From an uncultured Rhodospirillaceae bacterium (GTDB lineage: Bacteria > Pseudomonadota > Alphaproteobacteria > Rhodospirillales > UBA2165): 7,601 bases of DNA. Each line of letters opens with the position of its first letter. Within the stretch, counting starts at the first letter, position 1. Below the pieces are notes generated by a model. The model searched no databases. It worked only from the letters and a program-made list of their open reading frames with translations, and was not told the DNA's origin. The stretch spans positions 1-7,601 of the forward strand of contig CAJXJM010000115.1 in NCBI GenBank assembly GCA_913054205.1. Direction: 5' to 3'. Position numbers and translations under genes: made by a program. Below, in pieces: positions 1 through 5,646 of this stretch.

Positions 1-36
1 ATTAACGTCATGACGCGCCGGGCGATGGGTGAATAA
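1..36 (+). CDS. 3' end of an upstream gene (partial, unidentified)
   Basis: Frame 1 is open from the window edge and ends in TAA at 34-36, giving a C-terminus INVMTRRAMGE. The other two forward frames hit stop codons within the first 12 bases. The stop is 28 bp before the XdhC-family gene on the same strand, so this is probably the preceding gene of the same operon. Eleven residues are too few to identify a family. In molybdenum hydroxylase clusters the neighbour is often a hydroxylase subunit or a CoxD/CoxE-type maturation protein, but nothing in these residues chooses between them. Confidence 0.4.
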   Translation: MNVMTRRAMGE

Positions 37-64
37 ACGGAACCTAAATCATTGAGGGACAGCC

Positions 65-1069
65 ATGGCCGATGCTAATGACGTGTTGGAGCAAGCTGTA
101 AACTGGCTGGACGAAGGCAAAAAAGTTGCCCTCGCAACGGTCATTGGCACCTGGGGCTCTTCCCCACGCCCCGTCGGCAGCCAATTGGCTGTAGATGATG
201 CCGGCGCCTTTGTCGGTTCTGTCTCTGGTGGTTGTATTGAAGGCTCGGTGATTGGCGAAGCGCTGGCATCCATTGAAGATGGCGAAAATCGCATTCTTGA
301 ATTTGGCGTGTCGGATGAACAGGCCTGGGAAGTTGGTTTGGCCTGCGGCGGAGATGTCAAAGTTCTGGTCGAACGCGCAGATGATCAGGCAGAACTCAAT
401 AAATTGTCGAACGAGCGCCCTGTCGCAACTGTCACTGATCTAAAATCCGGCAAACGAAGTTGCGTCACCCCTGCTGAACAGAGCGGCGAGCTAACATTAA
501 GCCAAGAAATGCTCGACAATGCCCGCACCGCCTTGCGAGATGATCGCTCTAAAATCTATGAAGACGGCGAGGATTCCATATTTGTCCAAGTGTTCAATCC
601 GGCTTTGAGATGCGCGATTATTGGCGCTGTGCATATCTCCCAAGCGCTTGTACCCATGGCTCAGATCGCAGGATTTGATGTGACTGTCATTGATCCACGC
701 GGGGCATGGGCGACGGAGGCACGCTTCCCAGACGTCACGATCAATGATGAATGGCCGGATGAAGCGCTCAAAGAATTCAAACCAGATACGCGCACCGCTA
801 TCGTAACCCTGACGCATGATCCAAAACTGGATGATCCTGCTCTGCAAATCGCCCTCAATTCTGATGCGTTCTACATTGGCAGTCTTGGCAGCCGCCGAAC
901 CCATGCCAAGCGGTTGGATCGATTGGCAGAAGCAGGATTTGGCGAAGAAGATTTTGCGCGCATCCACGCTCCCGTTGGTCTTGATTTAGGGGCCACCTCA
1001 CCAGCTGAAATTGCAGTCACCATTCTGGCCGAAATGGTCGCTGCAAAGCACGGTAAGCTGGAAAGCTAA
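65..1069 (+). CDS. XdhC/CoxI (CoxF)-family molybdenum cofactor chaperone
   Basis: This 334-aa cytoplasmic protein has the two-part XdhC architecture. The N-terminal XdhC_CoxI domain (about residues 10-100) carries GSSPRPVGS (31-39), GSVSGGCIEG (51-60) and GLACGG (91-96). The C-terminal Rossmann-like domain (about 182-327) carries GAVHIS (187-192), IDPRG (209-213), LTHDP (249-253), IGSLGSRRTH (271-280) and HAPVGLDLGATSPAEIA (301-317). Family members bind molybdopterin cofactor, support its sulfuration, and deliver it to xanthine dehydrogenase or CO dehydrogenase type enzymes. The length is normal for a full two-domain member. The ATG at 65 follows GAGGGA (54-59) with 5 nt spacing. The gene overlaps the start of the next, a cofactor nucleotidyltransferase fusion, which supports the role. 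The nucleotide-binding loop reads GAVHI rather than GAGHV, a variant I believe is common in the CoxF-like branch. The client enzyme is not in the window, so XdhC and CoxF cannot be separated. Confidence 0.93.
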   Translation: MADANDVLEQAVNWLDEGKKVALATVIGTWGSSPRPVGSQLAVDDAGAFVGSVSGGCIEGSVIGEALASIEDGENRILEFGVSDEQAWEVGLACGGDVKVLVERADDQAELNKLSNERPVATVTDLKSGKRSCVTPAEQSGELTLSQEMLDNARTALRDDRSKIYEDGEDSIFVQVFNPALRCAIIGAVHISQALVPMAQIAGFDVTVIDPRGAWATEARFPDVTINDEWPDEALKEFKPDTRTAIVTLTHDPKLDDPALQIALNSDAFYIGSLGSRRTHAKRLDRLAEAGFGEEDFARIHAPVGLDLGATSPAEIAVTILAEMVAAKHGKLES

Positions 1070-2697
1070 TGAAGTTTGGCCGCGTTCCGGTTCCGGAAGC
1101 TGAAGGAGCTATTCTTGCCCACAGTGCACGACTAACTGGCCGCGTCTTAAAAAAAGGCCATGTTTTGAGCGCTGATGACCTCGCATTATTTGTCGAAGAT
1201 GGCGTTGAAGAGATCACCGTCGCCCGCCTTGAAGAAAATGATATCGCGGAAAACGATGCCGCTGCACGCATTACCCAGGCGCTCGCAGGGGACAATATCA
1301 AATCCGGAGACGCCTTCACGGGACGATGCAATCTCATCGCCCAATCTCATGGGCTCATTACCTTCGACCGCAATAATCTGGACGACATCAACTTAATCGA
1401 CGAAGCGGTAACGATTGCCACCATCCCAACTTACGATATCACAACACCTGGGCAACTCATCGCGACCATCAAAATAATTCCCTTTGCCATATCTAAACCC
1501 GTTTTGGAGGCGATCCTTGAAGCTATAGGCAAAGAACCCCTTGTTAGTATAGCGCCGTTTGAACGCAAAAATAATGGCCTTATCATGACTCGTCTACCGG
1601 GCATGAAGGAAAGCATCCTCGATAAAACGCTTCAGACCGCGGCCGCACGCGCTTCAGAATTTGGCAGTCATATTTCTGAAGAGATTCGCTGTGGTCACAC
1701 CGAATCCGAGGTCATCGACGCGATCAATGACATCCAAGGCAAAGCTTGCGATATCATATTGATTTTTGGGGCGTCTGCTGTCGTTGATCGGGAAGACGTT
1801 TTACCAGCCGCGGTCGTTGGAGCTGGCGGCGAAGTTGAACATTTTGGCATGCCAGTCGATCCTGGCAATTTATTGTTTCTTGGCAACTTAAAGACAACGC
1901 CTGTCGTTGGTATGCCGGGTTGTGCACGTTCACCGAAATTAAATGGCTTTGATTGGGTGTTGTGGCGATTGCTTGCAAACGTAGCGATAACGCCCCGCGA
2001 CATCATGCTTATGGGCGCTGGTGGATTACTCAAAGAAATCAGCGAACGCGGCCAATTGCGCCAAGACCAACCGGCTTTAGGAACCGGCGCGAGCGAGCCA
2101 AAAATCGCGGGGTTGTTGCTGGCAGCTGGTTCCTCCCGGCGCATGGGCAAAAAAAACAAACTCCTCGCTGAACTTGATGGCACCGCCATGGTCGCCCGAG
2201 TTGCTGAGCAAATTAAAGCCTCTAATTCTGTGGGCTTATTGGTTGTGACAGGCCATGAAAAAGAAAATATCGAGGCAATCCTCAAAGATCACGCTACTTC
2301 ATTTATCCACAATTCAGATTACGCAGATGGATTGAGTACCTCCCTTAAAAAAGGACTAAGCGCACTGCCCGACGATATAGACGGCGTAATTGTCTGTCTC
2401 GGCGATATGCCTTTGGTTACCTCAAAACACATCGACCAGTTGATCCGGGCTTTTGATCCTGTTGAAGGTCGCTCGATTTGCATCCCGGTGCATGGTCGAA
2501 AACGCGGCAATCCTGTTGTCTGGGGGAAACAGTATATTGCTGAAATCTTGGCGGTCACGGGCGATATAGGTGCCAGGCACCTTTTGGAGGACTATGCCGA
2601 TCAGGTTATCGAAGTGCCAATTGATCAAGATGGCGTGTTGTTTGATGTCGACACACCCGACCGGCTGGCCGAACTCAAAAACCGGTCCCCATCTTGA
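1069..2697 (+). CDS. MoeA-like molybdopterin-binding domain fused to MobA/MocA-like nucleotidyltransferase
   Basis: This is a 542-aa two-domain protein. Residues 1 to about 335 resemble the MoeA-like molybdopterin-binding fold, with IFGASAVVDREDVLPAA (232-248), VDPGNLLFLG (263-272) and GMPGCARSPKLNGFD (281-295). Residues about 345-537 are a MobA/MocA-type NTP transferase, with the nucleotide-binding LAAGSSRRMG and NKLL (351-366), GDMP (445-448) carrying the likely metal-binding Asp, RGNPVVW (479-485), GDIGARHLL (498-506) and DVDTPDRL (526-533). MocA relatives transfer CMP to the molybdenum cofactor, giving the dinucleotide used by xanthine-dehydrogenase-family enzymes. CTP rather than GTP specificity is inferred here from the XdhC partner and the MocA-like motifs. 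The fusion itself is a known arrangement. The start ATG shares one base with the preceding stop (TAATG), with GGAAAG at 1060-1065, so translational coupling is likely. No terminator follows on this strand in the 85-bp convergent gap. Confidence 0.9.
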   Translation: MKFGRVPVPEAEGAILAHSARLTGRVLKKGHVLSADDLALFVEDGVEEITVARLEENDIAENDAAARITQALAGDNIKSGDAFTGRCNLIAQSHGLITFDRNNLDDINLIDEAVTIATIPTYDITTPGQLIATIKIIPFAISKPVLEAILEAIGKEPLVSIAPFERKNNGLIMTRLPGMKESILDKTLQTAAARASEFGSHISEEIRCGHTESEVIDAINDIQGKACDIILIFGASAVVDREDVLPAAVVGAGGEVEHFGMPVDPGNLLFLGNLKTTPVVGMPGCARSPKLNGFDWVLWRLLANVAITPRDIMLMGAGGLLKEISERGQLRQDQPALGTGASEPKIAGLLLAAGSSRRMGKKNKLLAELDGTAMVARVAEQIKASNSVGLLVVTGHEKENIEAILKDHATSFIHNSDYADGLSTSLKKGLSALPDDIDGVIVCLGDMPLVTSKHIDQLIRAFDPVEGRSICIPVHGRKRGNPVVWGKQYIAEILAVTGDIGARHLLEDYADQVIEVPIDQDGVLFDVDTPDRLAELKNRSPS

Positions 2698-2732
2698 TGT
2701 TTGACTAAAAACCAAATCTTTATTTCTGGCAC

Positions 2733-2754
2733 AAAAAAACCAGCGCGCAGCTGG
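2733..2754 (-). terminator. Rho-independent terminator of the polyglutamine-protein gene
   Basis: Read on the minus strand, CCAGC, a 5-nt TGCGC loop and GCTGG (2754 to 2740) form a GC-rich hairpin followed at once by seven T residues (2739 to 2733). It begins 28 nt after the stop of the leftward gene at 2783. On the plus strand the same hairpin lacks a downstream T run, so it should not stop the molybdenum-cofactor transcript efficiently. Confidence 0.8.
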
Positions 2755-2782
2755 ATCATCCTCAAACCATGTAGGCGCGGGT

Positions 2783-3259
2783 CTAGAGTGTCATGCTGAG
2801 TTGCTCGCCGCGCGGAGGAATTTCACCATATATTACCTGCGCTGTCAGCTCGTAGGTACTGATGATGTCACCTAAAGCTCTGGTTGGCTGTTGGTTTGAA
2901 CGATCACCGGCTTGGTGCACTTTGGTTTTATTGACGAGATCAAAAGCCGCGGCGAAACTCTCGCTTGAGTTCTCCAACATTGCATTGTTGACGCGGCGCT
3001 CCGGCGTTTGCTCAAGCGGACGCCCGAAACGATCAAAATTGCGTCGAGGGGCGTACTGCTGCTGTTGCTGCTGCCGCCGATCTCGCGCATTAAATTCATC
3101 ATATTGGAACTCCGATTGGCCTTCATAAATCAGAGCATTTATCTGATTTAATTCGGTCAGCGGAGCCGGGTCAGTATTGGCAACCGAACCGGTAGCAGCA
3201 AACCTGCCGCCGCCAGCCGGTACCAAATTTGTACCCGCTATACGAGGCGTTAATGCCAT
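2783..3259 (-). CDS. Hypothetical 158-aa protein with a polyglutamine run
   Basis: I do not recognise a named family. The protein has no signal peptide or transmembrane segment and looks soluble. Visible parts, with the first Met at 3259: a glycine/alanine-rich N-terminus with VPAGGGRFAATGS (13-25), an acidic aromatic stretch around 43-56, a basic RDRR followed by six glutamines (63-68) and APRRNFDRFGRP (70-81), then a more globular-looking half with SFAAAFDLVN (101-110), a probable helix ISTYELTAQVIYGE (133-146), and a short tail. Low-complexity middle and termini suggest disorder around a small core. ATG at 3257-3259 is preferred over GTG at 3263-3265 because TTAGGTG (3267-3273 on the complement) sits 7 nt from the ATG but only 1 nt from the GTG. 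It appears monocistronic, with a candidate promoter upstream and an intrinsic terminator downstream. That genuine transcription-unit structure supports a real gene. Confidence 0.75.
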   Translation of the reverse strand: MALTPRIAGTNLVPAGGGRFAATGSVANTDPAPLTELNQINALIYEGQSEFQYDEFNARDRRQQQQQQYAPRRNFDRFGRPLEQTPERRVNNAMLENSSESFAAAFDLVNKTKVHQAGDRSNQQPTRALGDIISTYELTAQVIYGEIPPRGEQLSMTL

Positions 3260-3266
3260 ATTCACG

Positions 3267-3273
3267 CACCTAA
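3267..3273 (-). promoter_or_regulatory. Ribosome binding site that decides the start of the polyglutamine-protein gene
   Basis: The minus strand reads TTAGGTG here. AGGTG ends 7 nt before ATG at 3259, which is good spacing. The upstream in-frame GTG at 3265 would have only one base between it and this site, so it is unlikely to be the start. Confidence 0.6.
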
Positions 3274-3292
3274 CTTATATTTTTATGTCTCT

Positions 3293-3320
3293 AATATAAC
3301 ATTTTTTGATGAAAAATCAA
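3293..3320 (-). promoter_or_regulatory. Candidate promoter of the polyglutamine-protein gene
   Basis: On the minus strand TTGATT (3320-3315) and TATATT (3298-3293) are 16 bp apart, in a very AT-rich 76-bp gap between the hydrolase stop and this gene. The match to a sigma-70 type promoter is fair. AT richness alone could produce it by chance. Confidence 0.4.
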
Positions 3321-3335
3321 TAACTTAGCGGGATT

Positions 3336-4142
3336 CTAGGAATTACTTTCCAAGAACTCGATTATTCTGCTCGCAGCGCCATGCTCGTACAGATCATTAT
3401 GGCCTGCCGCCGGGAAATCATAGAATTCTTTGGGATTCGGTGCTGCATTATAGAGTTTTCGCGCCAAACTATAGGGAATTGTGCCATCTTTCTTACCATG
3501 GATGATCAACAACGGCGCCTTTATGTTGTTGATTTTACTCAAAGAATCATATCGATCGCGGACAATTAAGCGGGCCGGGAACAATTTAAAATGATGGCTA
3601 GCAGCGTCAACCATAGATGAAAAAGGTGCTTCCAACACTAAACTAAAAATTGCCTTATCCTGGGCAATTTCGACAGCGATTCCAGTTCCGAGAGATTCGC
3701 CATAAATCACAGTTTTGAAGATCGGGATATGTTTGCCGGCAAGGAAATCCAACGCGCCGCGTCCATCTTTATAGAGATTTGCTTCGGTCGGATAACCATG
3801 ATTCGTTCCATAACCGCGATAGCTGAGCAGCAGAATTCCATAGCCAGCGTCAATATAAGGTCTGATTTTTTCCGACCGATGTCCAATGTGCCCCGCATTG
3901 CCATGAAGATAAAGCACCGTCAGCGCGCCTTCATTTGCAGGAGGCCGAAACCAGGCAGTCAATTCCAGACCGTCCTCGGTCTCAACTTTAACGGCCGTTA
4001 ATTCAGGCACGCCATGGTAGGCTGGGTCCAGATGAGCAGACGCTGGATGGTACATTAAGCTGCGTTGGAAAAAATAAAGGAAGGCGCCAATTCCTACATA
4101 AATTGTCACGGCAACAAAGAGGTAGGACATCATTCTTTTCAT
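3336..4142 (-). CDS. Membrane-anchored alpha/beta hydrolase (BEM46/ABHD13-like)
   Basis: This 268-aa protein is anchored by one N-terminal hydrophobic segment (about residues 5-25, YLFVAVTIYVGIGAFLYFFQ), followed by RSLMYHP, a typical opening for this family. The hydrolase core contains HGNAGH (80-85, oxyanion region), SYRGYG (107-112), the nucleophile elbow GESLG (148-152, Ser150), HGKKDGTIP with Asp219, and AAGHNDL with His248. A complete Ser-Asp-His triad is therefore present and the enzyme should be active. The substrate is unknown; the family includes poorly defined serine esterases and peptidases. The anchor suggests the catalytic domain lies at the inner membrane, probably facing the periplasm, but topology is not proven. 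ATG at 4142 is preceded by AAAGG (4151-4147) with 4 nt spacing. It lies 27 bp downstream of the glycine-zipper lipoprotein gene on the same strand, so the two are probably co-transcribed. I see no convincing terminator after the stop. Confidence 0.9.
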   Translation of the reverse strand: MKRMMSYLFVAVTIYVGIGAFLYFFQRSLMYHPASAHLDPAYHGVPELTAVKVETEDGLELTAWFRPPANEGALTVLYLHGNAGHIGHRSEKIRPYIDAGYGILLLSYRGYGTNHGYPTEANLYKDGRGALDFLAGKHIPIFKTVIYGESLGTGIAVEIAQDKAIFSLVLEAPFSSMVDAASHHFKLFPARLIVRDRYDSLSKINNIKAPLLIIHGKKDGTIPYSLARKLYNAAPNPKEFYDFPAAGHNDLYEHGAASRIIEFLESNS

Positions 4143-4169
4143 GTCGCCTTTAGCGCACTAAATATGTGC

Positions 4170-4634
4170 TTAAATCCGACCTTCAACAAACCAAGCATCG
4201 GCACTTATTTTACAGGCCCGGCCATGCGTTCTGCCAATCCCGTCGGAAGCGGCAATCGTCGCGTCAAAATCCCGACAAAGCTGGCCATTATCTACGTAAT
4301 AACTGCGGGTTGGCTTGATTGTTCCAGCAACGCCTGTATCGGGATTTTTCCAGGAATACACTTCGCCGTCGCGAATGTTATCCATTGCAACTTTAGCCGA
4401 TTCTTTGAATTTTGCGTGATCTGAAGGAATAAGACTGTCGCCGAATGCGTAGCCACCCATGCCACCGATCGCGGCACCTGCCACCATGAACAGAAGATTG
4501 CCAGCACCACCGCCAAACTGACTGCCGATAATTCCGCCGCCAATCAGGCCGATCATTTGGCCATTGCTCATACGCTTGTTTCCAGAGCACGCAGCCAAAA
4601 ACAATGCGAGCGCTAAAACGAGACCTTTTTTCAT
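4170..4634 (-). CDS. Glycine-zipper lipoprotein, 17-kDa surface antigen-like
   Basis: This 154-aa predicted lipoprotein has a signal peptide MKKGLVLALALFLAAC with lipobox LAAC and acylated Cys16. The next residues are Ser-Gly rather than Asp, which fits outer-membrane sorting. Residues about 28-65 form a glycine zipper of closely spaced Gly motifs (IGLIGGGIIGSQFGGGAG, then AGAAIGGMGGYAFG), as in rickettsial 17-kDa antigen and related two-helix membrane-inserting lipoproteins. The C-terminal part (about 110-150), with YYVDNGQLCRDFDA and RACKISADAWFV, resembles the small domain at the end of 17-kDa-antigen-type proteins; Cys120 and Cys141 could form a disulfide. The start is firm: GGAGGTG at 4646-4640 is a near-perfect Shine-Dalgarno 7 nt from GGAGG to ATG. 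It leads a probable two-gene operon with the hydrolase. A role in envelope structure is inferred; no biochemical function is visible. Confidence 0.85.
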   Translation of the reverse strand: MKKGLVLALALFLAACSGNKRMSNGQMIGLIGGGIIGSQFGGGAGNLLFMVAGAAIGGMGGYAFGDSLIPSDHAKFKESAKVAMDNIRDGEVYSWKNPDTGVAGTIKPTRSYYVDNGQLCRDFDATIAASDGIGRTHGRACKISADAWFVEGRI

Positions 4635-4706
4635 CTCCCCACCTCCATCAATTTTTGGCCCTGTTGTGCAGCCGCAATATGGATATCCATTTCATCATAT
4701 TCAGTA

Positions 4707-4736
4707 AATATAGCCGTGAATTGGTTTAAAAACCAA
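4707..4736 (-). promoter_or_regulatory. Candidate promoter of the glycine-zipper lipoprotein and hydrolase genes
   Basis: On the minus strand TTGGTT (4736-4731) and TATATT (4712-4707) are 18 bp apart and end 72 bp before the ATG at 4634. The -35 element lies inside the perfect 18-bp palindrome at 4720-4737. A TATGAT further downstream is an alternative -10. Confidence 0.35.
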
Positions 4737-4737
4737 T
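4720..4737. repeat. Perfect 18-bp palindrome, possible operator
   Basis: ATTGGTTT (4720-4727) and AAACCAAT (4730-4737) are exact inverted copies separated by two A. It lies between the stop of the small lipoprotein gene (4793) and the start of the next lipoprotein (4634). No T run follows on either strand, so it is not a standard intrinsic terminator. Overlap with a candidate -35 suggests a regulator binding site. It could also be a simple AT-rich hairpin at the 3' end of the preceding transcript. Confidence 0.5.
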
Positions 4738-4792
4738 AACGCCAACATCAGTGATGTGGAATTCGAGCACTAAAATCAAGCGCGAGAAACGA

Positions 4793-5161
4793 TTACTTTT
4801 TCGGTTGTTTTGTACGGCGCAATAATTCCTGAACGGTCTCACCCGGAGCGAGACACCAAAACACGGCTTGAGCCGGTGAGGATATTGTACATTCCAGATT
4901 TTCATTTTTATTAAAGAGCGCCCGCTTGCCATATCTGCGGCATTCATCAGCGGCCATTTGCAGTAATAATTTAGGCGTAGAAGAACGTTTATTGTAGCAA
5001 ATTTCGACACTTGTCCGATCTTTAGGTTCTTTGGCAAAATTAGCGGCATTGCGGTTAAATTCGTCGGCTTTGTAGATATAGGGTGGCTCTGTCGTACATG
5101 CCGACAAAATCAGCACCGAAACGAGCGCAAAAAGGACGTTTTTCATTGTATTTCTATTCAT
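4793..5161 (-). CDS. Small predicted lipoprotein of unknown function
   Basis: This is a 122-aa protein from ATG 5161, or 117 aa from ATG 5146. The N-terminus MKNVLFALVSVLILSAC is a lipoprotein signal peptide with lipobox LSAC and acylated Cys22 (numbered from 5161), followed by Thr-Thr-Glu, which fits outer-membrane sorting. The mature part is about 100 aa, charged, with four further cysteines (55, 74, 91, 103) that could form two disulfides, and a basic tail RRTKQPKK. I do not recognise a family. Neither ATG has a convincing Shine-Dalgarno. I chose 5161 because a -10-like TATAGA lies 7 nt upstream with a -35-like TTGTTA 17 bp further, which fits a leaderless mRNA. ATG 5146 starts directly at the usual signal-peptide sequence and is a real alternative. 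The in-frame TTG at 5209 is not credible because it puts about 21 residues before the signal. Confidence 0.75.
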   Translation of the reverse strand: MNRNTMKNVLFALVSVLILSACTTEPPYIYKADEFNRNAANFAKEPKDRTSVEICYNKRSSTPKLLLQMAADECRRYGKRALFNKNENLECTISSPAQAVFWCLAPGETVQELLRRTKQPKK

Positions 5162-5168
5162 GTCAGCA

Positions 5169-5197
5169 TCTATAGCCGTTATTCCAAACCATAACAA
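5169..5197 (-). promoter_or_regulatory. Candidate promoter of the small lipoprotein gene (leaderless geometry)
   Basis: On the minus strand TTGTTA (5197-5192) and TATAGA (5174-5169) are separated by 17 bp. The -10 ends 7 nt before ATG at 5161, so transcription would start at or within a base or two of the start codon. Confidence 0.4.
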
Positions 5198-5295
5198 TGC
5201 CGCCTTCAATTCACATTAAGTCGAAGATAATGATGGAAATTTAGCCCAATCATCAACATATAAATACAAAGCTTGAAGATTATGAGGATTTCAAA

Positions 5296-5646
5296 ATGGC
5301 ATTTGTTGAACGGGACGAAGATGGGCAAATCACAGCTATCTTCCGTAAGCCTATTGGCGACCGGCCCGAGGTCGTTGACCCAACCTCAGAGGAAGTCATA
5401 ACTTTCTTTTTTGGCGGTGATTTAGATAAAGGTATGCAGGACAGTTGGATAACAGCTGATCTGTCGCTGGCCCGCGTGGTGGAAGATGTTGTCGACGTTT
5501 TGATCAAAAAGAAACTGATCGAAATTACAGATTTTCCAATTCCAGCCCAACAGAAGCTCATTTCAAGACGCGGTAAGCGGAATGACTTTGGCTATCTGAC
5601 CGAACTTTTCCCAGCGGATGAAGAAGACGAAGAATTATTCGCGTAA
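5296..5646 (+). CDS. Conserved hypothetical 116-aa protein
   Basis: This is a small, soluble, acidic protein opening with MAFVERDEDGQITAIF, a short beta-hairpin-like start. A probable helix at about 55-73 (DLSLARVVEDVVDVLIKKK) leads into LIEITDFPIPAQQKLISRR (74-92) and an acidic tail PADEEDEELFA. From memory, this pattern (a start like M-x-(Y/F)-V-x-R-D-x-x-G, a V-x-(E/D)-D-(L/V)-(I/V)-D-x-L-I helix, then (F/I)-T-D-(F/L)-P-x-x-A-Q-x-K-L) matches short proteins often labelled 'tryptophan synthase subunit beta like'. At 116 aa it has no pyridoxal-phosphate domain, so that label should not be read as function. GAGGA (5284-5288) stands 7 nt before the ATG, which fixes the start. Its stop lies 12 bp inside the 3' end of the convergent propeller gene. 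Function is unknown. Confidence 0.82.
   Translation: MAFVERDEDGQITAIFRKPIGDRPEVVDPTSEEVITFFFGGDLDKGMQDSWITADLSLARVVEDVVDVLIKKKLIEITDFPIPAQQKLISRRGKRNDFGYLTELFPADEEDEELFA

Noticed and set aside
497..967. Long minus-strand open frame opposite the XdhC-family gene.
   Set aside because: It is a shadow of a well-supported gene, with no family-like motifs and no ribosome binding site considered convincing.
1695..2285. Minus-strand open frame of 196 codons opposite the MoeA/MocA-like fusion.
   Set aside because: The plus strand has conserved domain motifs throughout this stretch; the minus frame has low-complexity, Ser/Pro-rich translation typical of antisense frames.
3056..3073. CTG-rich tract as a mobile-element or CRISPR-like repeat.
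   Set aside because: It is explained by six glutamine codons (with one CAA interruption) inside a coding frame.
3308..3320. Inverted repeat TTGAT/ATCAA after the hydrolase gene as a terminator.
   Set aside because: The stem is very AT-rich and is followed on the minus strand by A residues, not T; the -35 of the next gene overlaps it.
5207..5209. TTG at 5209 as the start of the small lipoprotein gene.
   Set aside because: It would place about 21 residues before an otherwise typical lipoprotein signal peptide, and it lacks a Shine-Dalgarno.
5274..5295. TTGAA and TTCAA flank the ribosome binding site of the 116-aa gene and could form a hairpin.
   Set aside because: Only 5 AT-rich pairs around a 12-nt loop, too weak to claim a translational switch.
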